Under the pieces are notes generated by a model that made no database searches, was not told the DNA's origin, and worked only from the letters and a program-made list of their open reading frames with translations. Below are positions 29,324 through 39,163 of a DNA stretch of 64,000 bases, piece by piece. The stretch's first letter is position 1; the number at the start of each line of letters is the position of its first letter. The translations under genes and the position numbers were made by a program. This stretch comes from Lachnospiraceae bacterium. Lineage in GTDB: Bacteria; Bacillota; Clostridia; Lachnospirales; Lachnospiraceae. The stretch is from contig JAILGE010000030.1 of NCBI GenBank assembly GCA_024697065.1, positions 43,972 to 107,971 on the forward strand. The letters run 5' to 3'.

Positions 29324-30510
29324 ACATCAAAGCATGGATAAAAAAATACACCATGGTCATAGCTCTGGTGGTGGTATTCATATTCTTCACCATACTGACC
29401 GGAGGACGTCTGGTACTTGCACAGAACGTATCAAACCTCTTACTTCAGAACGCATACGTACTTGTAATGGCCTGTGGTATGCTCCTCTGTATTCTTACCG
29501 GTGGTAACGTTGACCTCTCTGTAGGTTCAACACTTTGTCTTTCAGCCGCTCTTTCGGCTAAGATGCTTCAGACAGGACATTCGGCACTTACGGCAATACT
29601 TGTTTCCGTAGCAGTGGGAATCGTGATCGGATGCATTCAGGGTTTCCTTATCGGTTATGTTCATATCCCGCCTTTCATCTGTACACTTGGCGGTATGTTC
29701 CTTTACAGAGGTTTTGCACGTGTCGTATTGAGTTCCAAAACAATTGCGGTTACAGATGACAAATTCCTTAAACTTTTTGCAGATTACATCCAGATTGACG
29801 GAATCGACAGGATCGGTCAGACGGCTGCAGACGGATCTAACCTTCCCAACAAGTTCTATTCAGCGCTTATTGTAGGTATTCTGATCGCTATAATTGTTAC
29901 TGTAGCTACTATCATGAACAGAATGAAGCAGAAGAAGAGCGGTTACAATGTAACAAAGCCTTTCGGAACTTACTTCAAACTCGTGATCATCGATATCCTT
30001 ATAATCGCTTACGCATACAAGCTTATGAACTACAAGGGTATCCCCGTAATGCTTATCTGGATTCTTGCGATCGTACTTATATTTGCATTCATCACAAGCT
30101 CTACAGTATTCGGAAGATACTTCTACGCTGTAGGTGGTAACGAGAAGGCTACAAAGCTTTCCGGTATCGATCCCAGAAAGGTTTATTTCGTAGCTTACTT
30201 CTTAATGAGTGTACTTGCTGCTTTCTCAGGTCTCTTAATGGCTTCCAGAATCGGATCTGTTGACGGTAATATGGGTAACTCATACGAAATGGACGCTATC
30301 GCATCCTGCTTCATCGGTGGTGCATCTGCATACGGCGGATCCGGTACAGTACCCGGCATCATGATAGGTGCTATCCTCCTCGGTGTTATCAACCAGGGTA
30401 TGTCTATCTTCGGTCTGTCCGACATGTGGCAGTACGTAGTTAAGGGCGGAGTTCTTCTTGCAGCCGTAGTATTCGACGTAGTATCCAACCACAAGACAGG
30501 TAAGTCATGA
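29320..30510 (+). CDS. mmsB: Sugar ABC transporter permease (MmsB/GguB type)
   Basis: The 396-residue membrane protein belongs to the RbsC/XylH/MmsB family, with about ten hydrophobic segments and the family blocks [33 protein letters not shown] (split near 115-135), [25 protein letters not shown] at about 265-285, [17 protein letters not shown] and [12 protein letters not shown]. It forms the membrane channel with the ATPase encoded by the overlapping upstream gene. Cargo is probably a pentose or hexose monosaccharide. Confidence 0.95.
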   Translation: MNIKAWIKKYTMVIALVVVFIFFTILTGGRLVLAQNVSNLLLQNAYVLVMACGMLLCILTGGNVDLSVGSTLCLSAALSAKMLQTGHSALTAILVSVAVGIVIGCIQGFLIGYVHIPPFICTLGGMFLYRGFARVVLSSKTIAVTDDKFLKLFADYIQIDGIDRIGQTAADGSNLPNKFYSALIVGILIAIIVTVATIMNRMKQKKSGYNVTKPFGTYFKLVIIDILIIAYAYKLMNYKGIPVMLIWILAIVLIFAFITSSTVFGRYFYAVGGNEKATKLSGIDPRKVYFVAYFLMSVLAAFSGLLMASRIGSVDGNMGNSYEMDAIASCFIGGASAYGGSGTVPGIMIGAILLGVINQGMSIFGLSDMWQYVVKGGVLLAAVVFDVVSNHKTGKS

Positions 30511-30570
30511 TGATATAAAGGCCTCCCGGGCTGCAGATCATCGGCAGGAAAATAACCATCTTAAATGCAG

Positions 30571-30600
30571 AACAGGAGCCCGAAAGGACTCCTGTTTTTT
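30571..30600 (+). terminator. Terminator of the sugar transporter operon
   Basis: AACAGGAG (30571-30578) pairs with CTCCTGTT (30589-30596), enclosing a further CC/GG pair, and a T-run follows. Confidence 0.88.
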
Positions 30601-30692
30601 GTACAGAATAATAGTCAGAAAACACTTTTTTTGTGCATACATGGCATCAGTTATATAGACACTTACTAACCATAATATGGTAAAATCAAATC

Positions 30693-31805
30693 ATGTTTGA
30701 GAAGCTGAAAAAATGGATAATGAAGGATCTGACAGGTGAGAATGAAGCTGCCAGAGTTGCCTTTATCATAAGGATCAATTCCCTTCTGATGTGTTCATAC
30801 TTTCTTCTGTGGGCCATAGGTTTTGCTTTTGAAGAAAGGTGGAGGAATGTTGTCAGTTGCGGGGTATGTTTGTATGCTTTTGCGGTAAGTATGTGGCTTA
30901 CATACAGAAATAAAGTTAATGCAGCCAGATACATCTACAGTACGGTCCTTGTATTATGGATGACGGGATTTGTAATGCAATGGGGATGGGACTGCGGGAT
31001 TCAGCACTTCATTTTTGTTCTGTTGGCACTTATCTTCGTCAGTTCATATAACTCAGACAGCATAAAGTTCCTTGGCTGTGTGGGGATCTTTGCACTTCGA
31101 ATGTTTCTTTATGTCTGGCATATCATCCATGAACCCTTTGAGATACTGGATGATCAGATCATCTATATTTTTCAGATGTTCAATATCGTTTATATCTTTT
31201 CTTCCATGATCATCGTGCTCTATTTCTTTACCCGAGACATAATGGACACAGAGGCAAAGCTTGCAAGGTACAATCAGAAGTTAAGGGCTGTTGCGGGTCA
31301 GGATCCCCTTACCAAGCTTCCCAACAGAGAGAAGATCTATGCTTACATAGACGAGAAGATAAAGAGTAAAACTCTTGAAAACGGTATGTGCGTTGCCATG
31401 GGAGATATAGATTTCTTCAAGAAAGTCAACGATACTTACGGGCACGACGCCGGAGATGAAGTGTTAAGATCCGTGGCAGCAGTGTTCAGGGAATATATGA
31501 GTGAACACGGTTCCGTGGCGAGATGGGGAGGAGAGGAATTCCTCTTTATCTTTGTAAATGAGAATCTTGATACAGCAGGTTCCGAAGTATTTGAACTTCT
31601 CGGTAAGATAAGAGCTCTCCCTATCGAATGGAATGGAGAGATACTAAAGATTACCATGACCTTCGGTGTTGCGGATGTAAATATTGCACCGGGTGACGGT
31701 GATAACGAGAATATAATCGCAGATAATGTAAGAGAAGCGATCACTTCTGCCGATCAAAAGCTCTATATGGGCAAAAAGGGTGGACGAAATACTGTAATGA
31801 TCTGA
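30693..31805 (+). CDS. Membrane diguanylate cyclase (GGDEF domain)
   Basis: The 370-residue protein has about six membrane helices in residues 20-185, then a GGDEF domain (about 205-368) with QDPLTKLPNRE, MGDIDFFKKVNDTYGHDAGDEVL and active-site WGGEEF. It should make cyclic di-GMP. The residues five positions before GGEEF are SEHG, not RxxD, so product inhibition at the usual I-site is not expected. The sensory membrane domain resembles MASE-like modules but I cannot name it. Ribosome site is weak; a start at 30719 is possible. Confidence 0.92.
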   Translation: MFEKLKKWIMKDLTGENEAARVAFIIRINSLLMCSYFLLWAIGFAFEERWRNVVSCGVCLYAFAVSMWLTYRNKVNAARYIYSTVLVLWMTGFVMQWGWDCGIQHFIFVLLALIFVSSYNSDSIKFLGCVGIFALRMFLYVWHIIHEPFEILDDQIIYIFQMFNIVYIFSSMIIVLYFFTRDIMDTEAKLARYNQKLRAVAGQDPLTKLPNREKIYAYIDEKIKSKTLENGMCVAMGDIDFFKKVNDTYGHDAGDEVLRSVAAVFREYMSEHGSVARWGGEEFLFIFVNENLDTAGSEVFELLGKIRALPIEWNGEILKITMTFGVADVNIAPGDGDNENIIADNVREAITSADQKLYMGKKGGRNTVMI

Positions 31806-31849
31806 TAGATCCGAAACGCAGGAAAAAGGGGTAAGAAAGGAGTCTGACC

Positions 31850-33220
31850 ATGGATTATGATGTGATCATTATCGGAGCAGGACCGGGAGGTATCTTTTCG
31901 GCATATGAACTGGCTAAGCTCAAAGATAATCTGAAGATAGGTGTATTTGAAACGGGGAATCCTCTTGAGAAGAGAAAATGCCCCATCGACGGAGAAAAAG
32001 TTAAAAGCTGTGTAGGCTGTAAGCCCTGCTCTATCATGAATGGATTTGGCGGCGCAGGTGCTTTCTCTGACGGTAAATATAATATCACAAATCAGTTTGG
32101 GGGCACTCTTTTCGAGTATGTAGGCAAGAATAAAGCCATCGAGCTTATGAAGTATGTGGATGATATCAATGTCAGCCACGGCGGTAAGGGTACAAAGCTT
32201 TATTCAACTGCCAACACTGATATCAAGAAGCTTTGTCTCAAGAATGATCTTCATCTTCTGGATGCTTCCGTAAGACATCTGGGTACCGACATTAATTACG
32301 TGGTCCTGGAGAATATCTTCAATGAATTAAAAGATAAAGTGGATTTCCACTTCCTTTCTCCCGTACAGCGTGTGGAGAAGACTTCGGACGGTTACAGGAT
32401 ATTCACGGGAGACAAGTCATACGAGGGTAAGTATTGCATCATATCTGCCGGAAGAAGCGGAAGCAAGTGGATGGAGCAGGTATGCAGTGATCTTAAGATC
32501 CCTACCAAATCCAATCGTGTCGATATAGGTGTACGTGTGGAGCTTCCTTTTGAGGTGTTCTCACATCTTACGGATGAGCTGTATGAAAGTAAGATAGTCT
32601 ACCGTACCGCAAAATACGGGGATCTGGTCAGAACTTTCTGTATGAATCCTAAGGGTGCCGTTGTTAATGAGAATACAAACGGTATTGTAACTGTTAACGG
32701 GCACAGCTATGAGGATCCCGAGAAGCAGACAGAGAATACCAACTTCGCTCTTCTGGTGGCAAAACATTTTTCGGAGCCTTTTAAGGACAGTAACGGTTAT
32801 GGTGAGAGTATAGCAAAACTTTCAAATATGCTGGGAGGAGGGGTCATAGTACAGCGTTTCGGTGATCTGACCACAGGACACCGCAGCACTCAGTCCAGGA
32901 TCGATGAAGCATTTATTACGCCTACTCTGGCCGCTACGCCGGGTGATCTGAGTCTTGTGATGCCTAAGAGGATATTGGACGGTATCATCGAGATGATCTA
33001 TAAGCTCGATAAGATCGCTCCGGGAACAGCCAATGATGATACGCTTCTCTACGGTGTGGAAGTTAAGTTCTACAATATGGAAGTGGAGATAGATAAGAAT
33101 CTGGAGACACTCTACAAGAATCTCTTTATCATAGGTGACTGCAGTGGTATTACACATTCGCTGTCCCATGCTTCTGCCAGCGGAGTTCACGTTGCAAGAT
33201 ATATAGCGGAACAGAACTGA
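31850..33220 (+). CDS. FAD-dependent dehydrogenase (COG2509 type)
   Basis: The 456-residue flavoprotein starts MDYDVIIIGAGPGGIFSAYE, a GxGxxG nucleotide-binding fold. It has a cysteine cluster C44, C54, C57, C60 (CPIDG, then SCVGCKPC), then NGFGGAGAFSDGKYN and a C-terminal FAD block LFIIGDCSGITHSLSHASASG. This arrangement matches the COG2509 group of uncharacterised dehydrogenases distantly related to geranylgeranyl reductases. Substrate unknown. AAGAAAGGAG precedes the ATG. It lies 44 bp after the cyclase gene and may be cotranscribed with it. Confidence 0.85.
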   Translation: MDYDVIIIGAGPGGIFSAYELAKLKDNLKIGVFETGNPLEKRKCPIDGEKVKSCVGCKPCSIMNGFGGAGAFSDGKYNITNQFGGTLFEYVGKNKAIELMKYVDDINVSHGGKGTKLYSTANTDIKKLCLKNDLHLLDASVRHLGTDINYVVLENIFNELKDKVDFHFLSPVQRVEKTSDGYRIFTGDKSYEGKYCIISAGRSGSKWMEQVCSDLKIPTKSNRVDIGVRVELPFEVFSHLTDELYESKIVYRTAKYGDLVRTFCMNPKGAVVNENTNGIVTVNGHSYEDPEKQTENTNFALLVAKHFSEPFKDSNGYGESIAKLSNMLGGGVIVQRFGDLTTGHRSTQSRIDEAFITPTLAATPGDLSLVMPKRILDGIIEMIYKLDKIAPGTANDDTLLYGVEVKFYNMEVEIDKNLETLYKNLFIIGDCSGITHSLSHASASGVHVARYIAEQN

Positions 33221-33224
33221 GTTG

Positions 33225-33259
33225 AAAAAAAAGCGCCGGTTTATACCAGCGCTTTATTT
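33225..33259. terminator. Bidirectional terminator between convergent genes
   Basis: AAAGCGC...GGT and ACC...GCGCTTT pair around a TTAT loop, with A-run and T-rich flanks on either side. It overlaps the last codons of the minus-strand acyltransferase gene and serves both transcripts. Confidence 0.8.
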
Positions 33260-33975
33260 CTTATATATGCTTCTGTCATCATAGCACGTACAGTCTCCGG
33301 AAGAGCTTTTTTCTCTTCGCGGTTCATTGCAGGTACATCAACCGGAGGAAGATATTCAACGACTACATGTGCCGGCTTCAATGCGGGAAGATGATCTTCG
33401 AATATGGTCTGTGTGTTGTTCAGAACAACGGGGACTATCTTACATTTTCCCATTTCCGCGATCTTGAAGCTTCCCTTGTGGAATTCAAGCATAGGCTCAT
33501 CGGTCTTGTTTCTGGTACCCTCGGGGAATATAGCCATGGAAATTCCTCGCTTGATCTTCTGCGCGGAACTCTTGATAACATTAAGTCCCTGTCGTAAATC
33601 TTTTCTGTCAAGGAATTCACAGTGCAGTAACATCATCCACGTGGTAAGAGTAAAATACTTCTTCATCTCTTTCTTAGCGATATAACCTGTAGGACGGGGT
33701 ACCTGTCTGTATGTGATGAGTATGTCGAAGATACTGTGATGATTGATGATATAAAGCACCGGTTCATCTTTGGGAACGTTCTCAAGACCTATGAATGTGG
33801 TCTTAACCCCTGCTAATTTCAGGCATACTCCAAAAGCCCAGTTAACGATGCCAAGACTCATCTTATCCCGGCCGGAGGGACTGAAGATTCCTATAAGCAG
33901 TGCTATCAGCTGAAGCAGTATGGATACTGTCAGAAAGATAACAAGAAGAGGAACCAGTATGATAAAACGGATCAT
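33241..33975 (-). CDS. plsC: 1-acyl-sn-glycerol-3-phosphate acyltransferase (PlsC family)
   Basis: The 244-residue enzyme has an N-terminal membrane segment (about 2-30), the catalytic NHHSIFD (HxxxxD) motif near 75-81 and the FPEGTRNKTDEP motif near 150. It acylates lysophosphatidic acid in phospholipid synthesis, using acyl-ACP or acyl-CoA. A clear AAAGGAG precedes the start. It is 109 bp downstream of the SGNH/MBOAT genes on the same strand, and the AMP-ligase/ACP pair lies at the other end of that cluster, so a specialised role in that pathway is possible. Housekeeping PlsC is the simpler reading. Confidence 0.9.
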   Translation of the reverse strand: MIRFIILVPLLVIFLTVSILLQLIALLIGIFSPSGRDKMSLGIVNWAFGVCLKLAGVKTTFIGLENVPKDEPVLYIINHHSIFDILITYRQVPRPTGYIAKKEMKKYFTLTTWMMLLHCEFLDRKDLRQGLNVIKSSAQKIKRGISMAIFPEGTRNKTDEPMLEFHKGSFKIAEMGKCKIVPVVLNNTQTIFEDHLPALKPAHVVVEYLPPVDVPAMNREEKKALPETVRAMMTEAYIRNKALV

Positions 33976-34084
33976 TTATTTATCTCCTTTCAAAAAGGTC
34001 TGAAATTTTCTCAGATCTTTTACACAATGATACCATTATAAAGCATATATAGCCATATTGAATTGAATACTACATGAGATGGTA

Positions 34085-35512
34085 TCAGTTATCCGGATTT
34101 ATGGCACTTTCATAACGGCCCCAGAAATAATCTGTCATATATGTATTATAGATCTCTACAGGGACCTTAATACTTATATTTGCGGAAGCACCATCCAGGA
34201 GTTCTTCTCCCACTTCGGGCAATGCGCCGCAGGGAAGTATCACATCTCTTAGAATGGATGCACCGTAGAATGCACCATCCGATAAAGAATTGATAGATCG
34301 GGGAAGGGTGATCGAAGTAGCAACACTTCCGTCAAATGAATGGGAAGCGATACCTGTAACGGTTGATCCGCCGATCGTATCCGGTATCGTTATGGACGAT
34401 GCCTTCTTTCCGTCCTGAGTGAGGCCTGTAATGATGATTCCGGTATCCGTAACGTCATAGGTAAGAATATCTGTGCTGCCGCTGGATATAACGGCACCGT
34501 TTTGAGACACGGCAACGGGATATGGCATGCTTGTTGATGCGAGGGAGTTATCGCCCCTCTCTCTCTTTATATCATTTATAAGGAGCATGGTATTGTAGGT
34601 CATGCCGTAATCATTGGTATGGAAATTGGAATCGTAAAAAAATCCGGGATCCATTATGTGGTCATCCAGTGAGGAGATGACGGGGATATCAAGCCTGGAT
34701 CTGAGAGCGTTCACAAATGCCTGCTTCTGCTCATCCGACACATCACTTACGGAAAGTGAATTTATCGGACAGAATGCGAAATAGACTGTTGCACCTTTTA
34801 TCCTTGCCATAAGTGAATATCGGTTGATCATATCCGCAAAATCATCCGTAACAATGGAAGCATCTATATCGGGAAGTGAATCCGGAGCATAAGCCTTTGA
34901 CATGATATTACCGGGTCTCGGATAACTGATGTCGCCATAGGAGTCAAATGAAGAAAGTGCATAAACATTGTTATCGGATACAGAGGCTGCATTGGATGAC
35001 AGATTGTTTCTTTCATTCAGGAATCCTTTGAGAGCACCTGCCATTCCCGGAATCGAGTCTGCTTTCAGAGCAAATAGCATATCGGATCTTCCTTCACATG
35101 ATTTCCAGAGAGAATTATAGCCTTCATAATCGGAATACATCTGAGAGTCTGTCTCAGGACAGATGATCACAGTATCTCCCGGACGTATCGAAGAGGCCGA
35201 GAGATCCAGCATTGGCTTTAAGCCTATTGCGGCATAAAGGCCGAAGTTGACACAGGGTTCTCCAAGTTCTTTTTCTATAAGTTTTGAGTCTGTTCCGAAT
35301 GCAGTGGATGAACCGCCTATAACAATGATCCTGGGAGAAGGAGTATTTTTTAATCTGTCATATTTGAGCGGAAGGCCCGCATAGTAGCTTTCACCGTAAA
35401 CGGAAGGGAGTGAAGAGACGTAAAGTGTTACGGCTGCAACAGGAGTCATAATGATAACCGCCGCAACCAGAACTAACCATATAAATTTTACGATAGGTGA
35501 TTTTTTTTTCAT
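34085..35512 (-). CDS. Membrane-anchored SGNH-hydrolase-like protein with C-terminal leucine-rich repeats
   Basis: The 475-residue protein has an N-terminal anchor helix (about 8-32). An SGNH/GDSL-like domain follows (about 50-310): IIVIGGSSTAFGTD holds the nucleophile serine and FYDSNFHTNDYG, near 297, the Asp/His pair. Residues of about 345-475 form BspA-type leucine-rich repeats (IIITGLTQDG, TVTGIASHSFDG, ITLPRSINSLSDGAFYGA). SGNH proteins beside an MBOAT, as in DltD, AlgX or PatB, complete transfer or removal of acyl groups on surface polymers. It starts 6 bp after the MBOAT gene. The protein shares both modules, in reverse order, with the product of the gene upstream of the MBOAT gene. 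Confidence 0.82.
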   Translation of the reverse strand: MKKKSPIVKFIWLVLVAAVIIMTPVAAVTLYVSSLPSVYGESYYAGLPLKYDRLKNTPSPRIIVIGGSSTAFGTDSKLIEKELGEPCVNFGLYAAIGLKPMLDLSASSIRPGDTVIICPETDSQMYSDYEGYNSLWKSCEGRSDMLFALKADSIPGMAGALKGFLNERNNLSSNAASVSDNNVYALSSFDSYGDISYPRPGNIMSKAYAPDSLPDIDASIVTDDFADMINRYSLMARIKGATVYFAFCPINSLSVSDVSDEQKQAFVNALRSRLDIPVISSLDDHIMDPGFFYDSNFHTNDYGMTYNTMLLINDIKRERGDNSLASTSMPYPVAVSQNGAVISSGSTDILTYDVTDTGIIITGLTQDGKKASSITIPDTIGGSTVTGIASHSFDGSVATSITLPRSINSLSDGAFYGASILRDVILPCGALPEVGEELLDGASANISIKVPVEIYNTYMTDYFWGRYESAINPDN

Positions 35513-35518
35513 TCCGTT

Positions 35519-36901
35519 TTAAAAATTAAAATATATAAAATTATTTCCTGTCTGCGTTCCTGAACTTACCGCACCTGCGAGTATAACGATCCATGCGGAT
35601 ATCACCGCGATAAACAATGTACGGAGGAATCCTTTTTTGTTCCTGCAAAACCTGTCTGAAAAGACTGAGAAGATGATTGCGGGTATCATCACGTACAGAT
35701 ATGTGATCTGAGGCATGCATCTTGAGATCATTACCTGTGGAGCAGCCCAGGGTGATATCATCTGTTTAAATAACAACAGGGCACTTTCCACAGAGTCGGC
35801 TCTGAAGAACACCCATGCCGCAGTAACTAAAAGGAATGTACTGATAACGGCGGGTACTTTCCATATGAGAGATCTTTTCCCGGGACCGATGGCCCTGATG
35901 ATCTTATTCCCCAAAGGTGCAAACAGTATCTCCAGAACCTGTGCAATGCCGTGAAGGGCACCCCAGACAACGAAGTTGAGTGTGGGACCGTGCCAGACTC
36001 CACTGATCAAAAAAACTATGAGGATGTTGATAAGTCTTCTGGCGTTCCCTCTTTTACTTCCTCCCAAAGGTATATATATATACCCGGTAAGCCATTTTGT
36101 GAGAGTGATGTGCCATCTCTTCCAGAAGTTTCTTACGGACACGGCGGTATAGGGCGAATCGAAGTTCTCGGAAAGCTTTATCCCGAAGAGAGAAGCGCTG
36201 CCTATGGCAATATCCGTGTATCCCGAGAAATCAAACAGGATGAGGAAAGAGTACATGACAGATGCCGTAACAGCGGAGAGACCGTCTGCGCTTAAAGGGG
36301 ATGAAAACACGGTTTCAACACCGGGAGCGAGCAGATCCGCAACAGCGATCTTTTTTACAAAGCCTGTAGATATCCTTGTTATTCCGGTAAAAATATCTTC
36401 CTCAGAGAGAATGGGTCTTTTGGTAAGCTGTGGCAGAAAGTCCACAGGTCTTTCTATGGGACCTGCGGTTACCTTGGGGAAGAACATTGCGTATAAGAGA
36501 AACTGAACAGGGTCATATAAGGATATTAGCTTCTTTGATCTTAAGTCCGCCAGATACGAGATGCAGCGGAAAGTTATATAAGATATACCAAGGGGAACCG
36601 CCAGAGAGAGTTCAAGATATCTGTTCAGATATCTGCAGATAAAAAGAAGAGCGACGGAAATGATAATCCCGAAAGCAGTAAAAAGTGAAGCGCCTTTCTG
36701 CGATCTCTTTATGGCAATTCCAAGCATGTAGACTATCCAGAGATATATGAGTATCACGGGAAATGAAGAAAGAGAAAGCGATGCGTAGAAAAGCATCGAA
36801 AAAACAAGCAGTACCGCATTTCCAAAACGTGAAGGAAGCAGATGATAAAAAAGAACTGCCGTAAGTAAAAATATGATAAATGACAAAGATGTAAGCTGCA
36901 T
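35519..36901 (-). CDS. MBOAT-family membrane-bound O-acyltransferase (AlgI/DltB/PatA-like)
   Basis: The 460-residue polytopic membrane protein has the MBOAT pattern: FDFSGYTDIAIGSASLFG (about 225-242), NFWKRWHITLTKWL (about 260-273) and the catalytic-histidine region SGVWHGPTLNFVVWG (about 305-320). Family members move acyl groups across the membrane to alginate, peptidoglycan, teichoic acid or exopolysaccharide. It starts 1 bp after the upstream SGNH gene and ends 6 bp before the second, so the three are a tight operon. AlgI-type polysaccharide acetylation is the default reading; the nearby ligase and carrier protein also allow a Dlt-like reading. Confidence 0.92.
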   Translation of the reverse strand: MQLTSLSFIIFLLTAVLFYHLLPSRFGNAVLLVFSMLFYASLSLSSFPVILIYLWIVYMLGIAIKRSQKGASLFTAFGIIISVALLFICRYLNRYLELSLAVPLGISYITFRCISYLADLRSKKLISLYDPVQFLLYAMFFPKVTAGPIERPVDFLPQLTKRPILSEEDIFTGITRISTGFVKKIAVADLLAPGVETVFSSPLSADGLSAVTASVMYSFLILFDFSGYTDIAIGSASLFGIKLSENFDSPYTAVSVRNFWKRWHITLTKWLTGYIYIPLGGSKRGNARRLINILIVFLISGVWHGPTLNFVVWGALHGIAQVLEILFAPLGNKIIRAIGPGKRSLIWKVPAVISTFLLVTAAWVFFRADSVESALLLFKQMISPWAAPQVMISRCMPQITYLYVMIPAIIFSVFSDRFCRNKKGFLRTLFIAVISAWIVILAGAVSSGTQTGNNFIYFNF

Positions 36902-36902
36902 A

Positions 36903-39134
36903 TTATTGCTGTATCACTCCGCTTGCATTGATATCTTCTATAAGTCTGCCGGTACGTATGGCAGCTCCTTCGATCGTAAGGTGGCTGGCATTGTCATAAA
37001 AATAACCGTTGGACATAACATAAGTACCGGGAGTCGAGATTATGCGGCAGCAGTCTGTATCCAGCATGGAGGAGAGTCTGTCGCTGAAAGGTCGTGTGCT
37101 AAGGTCTGCCTCTTCCCTGCTCATTCCGTCTATACAGATGGGCGGGAATGAGAAGCAGCAGACGGCACCCTTGGCGTTTAATTTATAGCAAAGAGAGTTG
37201 AAGTGTTCCATTCCGCCGGAGGTGATGAGATTTTCCGAAGGAAGAGAGGCTTTAAAAGGACCGCCGGGATTTCTTACCGTGATAAGATCTCCCTGGTAAT
37301 TCATGCCGCTTCTTGAGTAGGCAGCTTTGCTGTTAATGGATTTACCGGGTATTATCTTTCTCTTACCGTTGAGATACGGAACGAAGGTTCCGAGAAGGGA
37401 ACGGTTTTCTTTAAGATCCATCTCTTCAAGGATGTCGTAATTGCTTTCCAGATATTCCCAGTTGGCTACGCTTCCTGATTCACTGTTGGCATACATTGTA
37501 TCTATGTATTCGGGAGCGAAGATAACGATATCTCCTTCCCGGACATTATTCTCAAGAAGATCCAGGAGAGGTATTATCCCGTAGCGGTAGGAACAGGAGA
37601 AATTGACCACCTGATAATCCGGAAAGGAAGTCTGGATCATTGGTGAATTGATACCGAAGGTAAGGCTTGATCCCCCTACAAGAATGATACGCCTGCCCTC
37701 GGTATTTTTAAGTCTCATGAATTTGTCGGCCAGTGCTGAATCATAATCGTAATCATATACTCTGGGGAGAGAAGCTATGATATGCAGATGTGAGAGAGCA
37801 TATGTATAGTTAAAAGCCGAAGGCGAATATTTTTTCAGAGTCTCGGGAAGATAAAGTGTCGTAAGCCCGGTGCATCCCGAAAAGCAGCTTTCACCCAGAT
37901 CATCAATACCTGTGGGGATTATGACAGTCTCTATATCTCTCCTTAATCTGAATGCTTCGGGACCGATGGCCAGAACCTGCACACCGTCGATGCTTTGAGG
38001 AATGCATAGAGTATCATCTTCAAGGATCGCATCATCCGTAAGGCCGGTAATGATAAGGCCCTTTTTCCCCATTCTGTAAGTAAAATATTCTTCAGGCGTG
38101 ATCTTTGCCCATTCGCAATAAAGATCCACATTATTTTCCGGCATGCTGATCATGGCACCGGGAGCATGATGAGTCCCGCTGCCGTCCGGTTTGGTATTGT
38201 AACCCGTGAGAACATAACCCTCTCTTTTGAAGCTTCCGTTATCTGCAGGGAGGTTATAGAGCGTGGAGGGACTGCAGTCTCTTAAAGCCTCGTTTCCGCT
38301 TACGTATGTGAAAGTTCCTCCGTTTGGATCGATATTTACATCATAAGTATGGGAGCTTTTGAAATTGGCAAAGCAAACCGTATCGCCTTTAAGAGGAATC
38401 TTAAGTTCTTCATCGGCTGTAAGGAAGGTGCCGCTTTCCGAAAGGGGAAGGTCTTCGGTCCATCCTTCGAAGACAGCATTTGCGCTGTCATAGGATACGG
38501 ACAGTTCCGCAATTTCACCGTAACGGTGATCAGCCAGAGGAGGCGATGCTATATAACCGGGACCCTTTGTAAAAGCTGCGAGTGTGACGGGTTCACCGAT
38601 AAAAGAAAATTCCACTTCACTGTCATCCCTTACCGTGAAAGTAAAGCTGTCTCCGGAAGGAAGCGGATAAGGGACACCGTTTACGGAAACGGCTGACAAT
38701 ACCCTGTGTTCATCGGGGCTAAAAGTTGCAGTTGCGGATCCTCCCGTAGGAACAGGCAAAGGAGTGGTGATGGAAGCCTTTCCGGCTCCGTTGACAAAAG
38801 CATGTATGTCGCAGAGATGTCCGGGCTTGTAATAATAACTTTTGTCGGAAGATGCGGGACCGAAGAAAAGAGTGGTGCTGTTTCCTGATACACCTTCTTT
38901 TTCTTCATAATAATAATCCGGATGAAATGCCACATCAAAACAGACTTCTTCGCCCACAGGGACGGTTTTGGGATTCTCGGAGAGAATATCCATTCCTTTG
39001 TCGGGTACAAGAAAAACAGTCGCATATCCGGAAGAACCCGCATGCGACATGGGTTCAAGGTGTGTTTTACAGACTGATGCCGTTATAGCAGCAATAGAGA
39101 GCAGGACGGCAAACAGGATATCAGAGCGTCTCAT
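36903..39134 (-). CDS. Secreted multidomain protein: InlB-type repeats, leucine-rich repeats and C-terminal SGNH-like domain
   Basis: The 743-residue protein has a signal or anchor segment (about 5-20). Its N-terminal half is beta-rich, with Listeria-Bacteroides (InlB B) repeat patterns, clearest at about 270-345 (VNIDPNGGTFTY, EGYVLTGYNTKPDGSG). BspA-type leucine-rich repeats follow (about 355-465: LIITGLTDDA, VLAIGPEAFR). The C-terminal SGNH-like domain (about 475-743) has RIILVGGSSLTFGIN with the serine and FYDNASHLT with the Asp/His pair. The repeats suggest binding to wall or carbohydrate and the hydrolase-like domain suggests acyl transfer. The ribosome site is weak. A promoter lies just upstream. 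Confidence 0.82.
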   Translation of the reverse strand: MRRSDILFAVLLSIAAITASVCKTHLEPMSHAGSSGYATVFLVPDKGMDILSENPKTVPVGEEVCFDVAFHPDYYYEEKEGVSGNSTTLFFGPASSDKSYYYKPGHLCDIHAFVNGAGKASITTPLPVPTGGSATATFSPDEHRVLSAVSVNGVPYPLPSGDSFTFTVRDDSEVEFSFIGEPVTLAAFTKGPGYIASPPLADHRYGEIAELSVSYDSANAVFEGWTEDLPLSESGTFLTADEELKIPLKGDTVCFANFKSSHTYDVNIDPNGGTFTYVSGNEALRDCSPSTLYNLPADNGSFKREGYVLTGYNTKPDGSGTHHAPGAMISMPENNVDLYCEWAKITPEEYFTYRMGKKGLIITGLTDDAILEDDTLCIPQSIDGVQVLAIGPEAFRLRRDIETVIIPTGIDDLGESCFSGCTGLTTLYLPETLKKYSPSAFNYTYALSHLHIIASLPRVYDYDYDSALADKFMRLKNTEGRRIILVGGSSLTFGINSPMIQTSFPDYQVVNFSCSYRYGIIPLLDLLENNVREGDIVIFAPEYIDTMYANSESGSVANWEYLESNYDILEEMDLKENRSLLGTFVPYLNGKRKIIPGKSINSKAAYSRSGMNYQGDLITVRNPGGPFKASLPSENLITSGGMEHFNSLCYKLNAKGAVCCFSFPPICIDGMSREEADLSTRPFSDRLSSMLDTDCCRIISTPGTYVMSNGYFYDNASHLTIEGAAIRTGRLIEDINASGVIQQ

Positions 39135-39163
39135 TTTGGTTTACCATAAATAAATTCATGTAA

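Noticed and set aside
30669..30686. ACCATA/TATGGT dyad followed by TAAAAT before the diguanylate cyclase, considered as an extended -10 promoter
   Set aside because: It would leave only a few bases between the transcription start and the ATG at 30693, and there is no matching -35; not certain enough to list.
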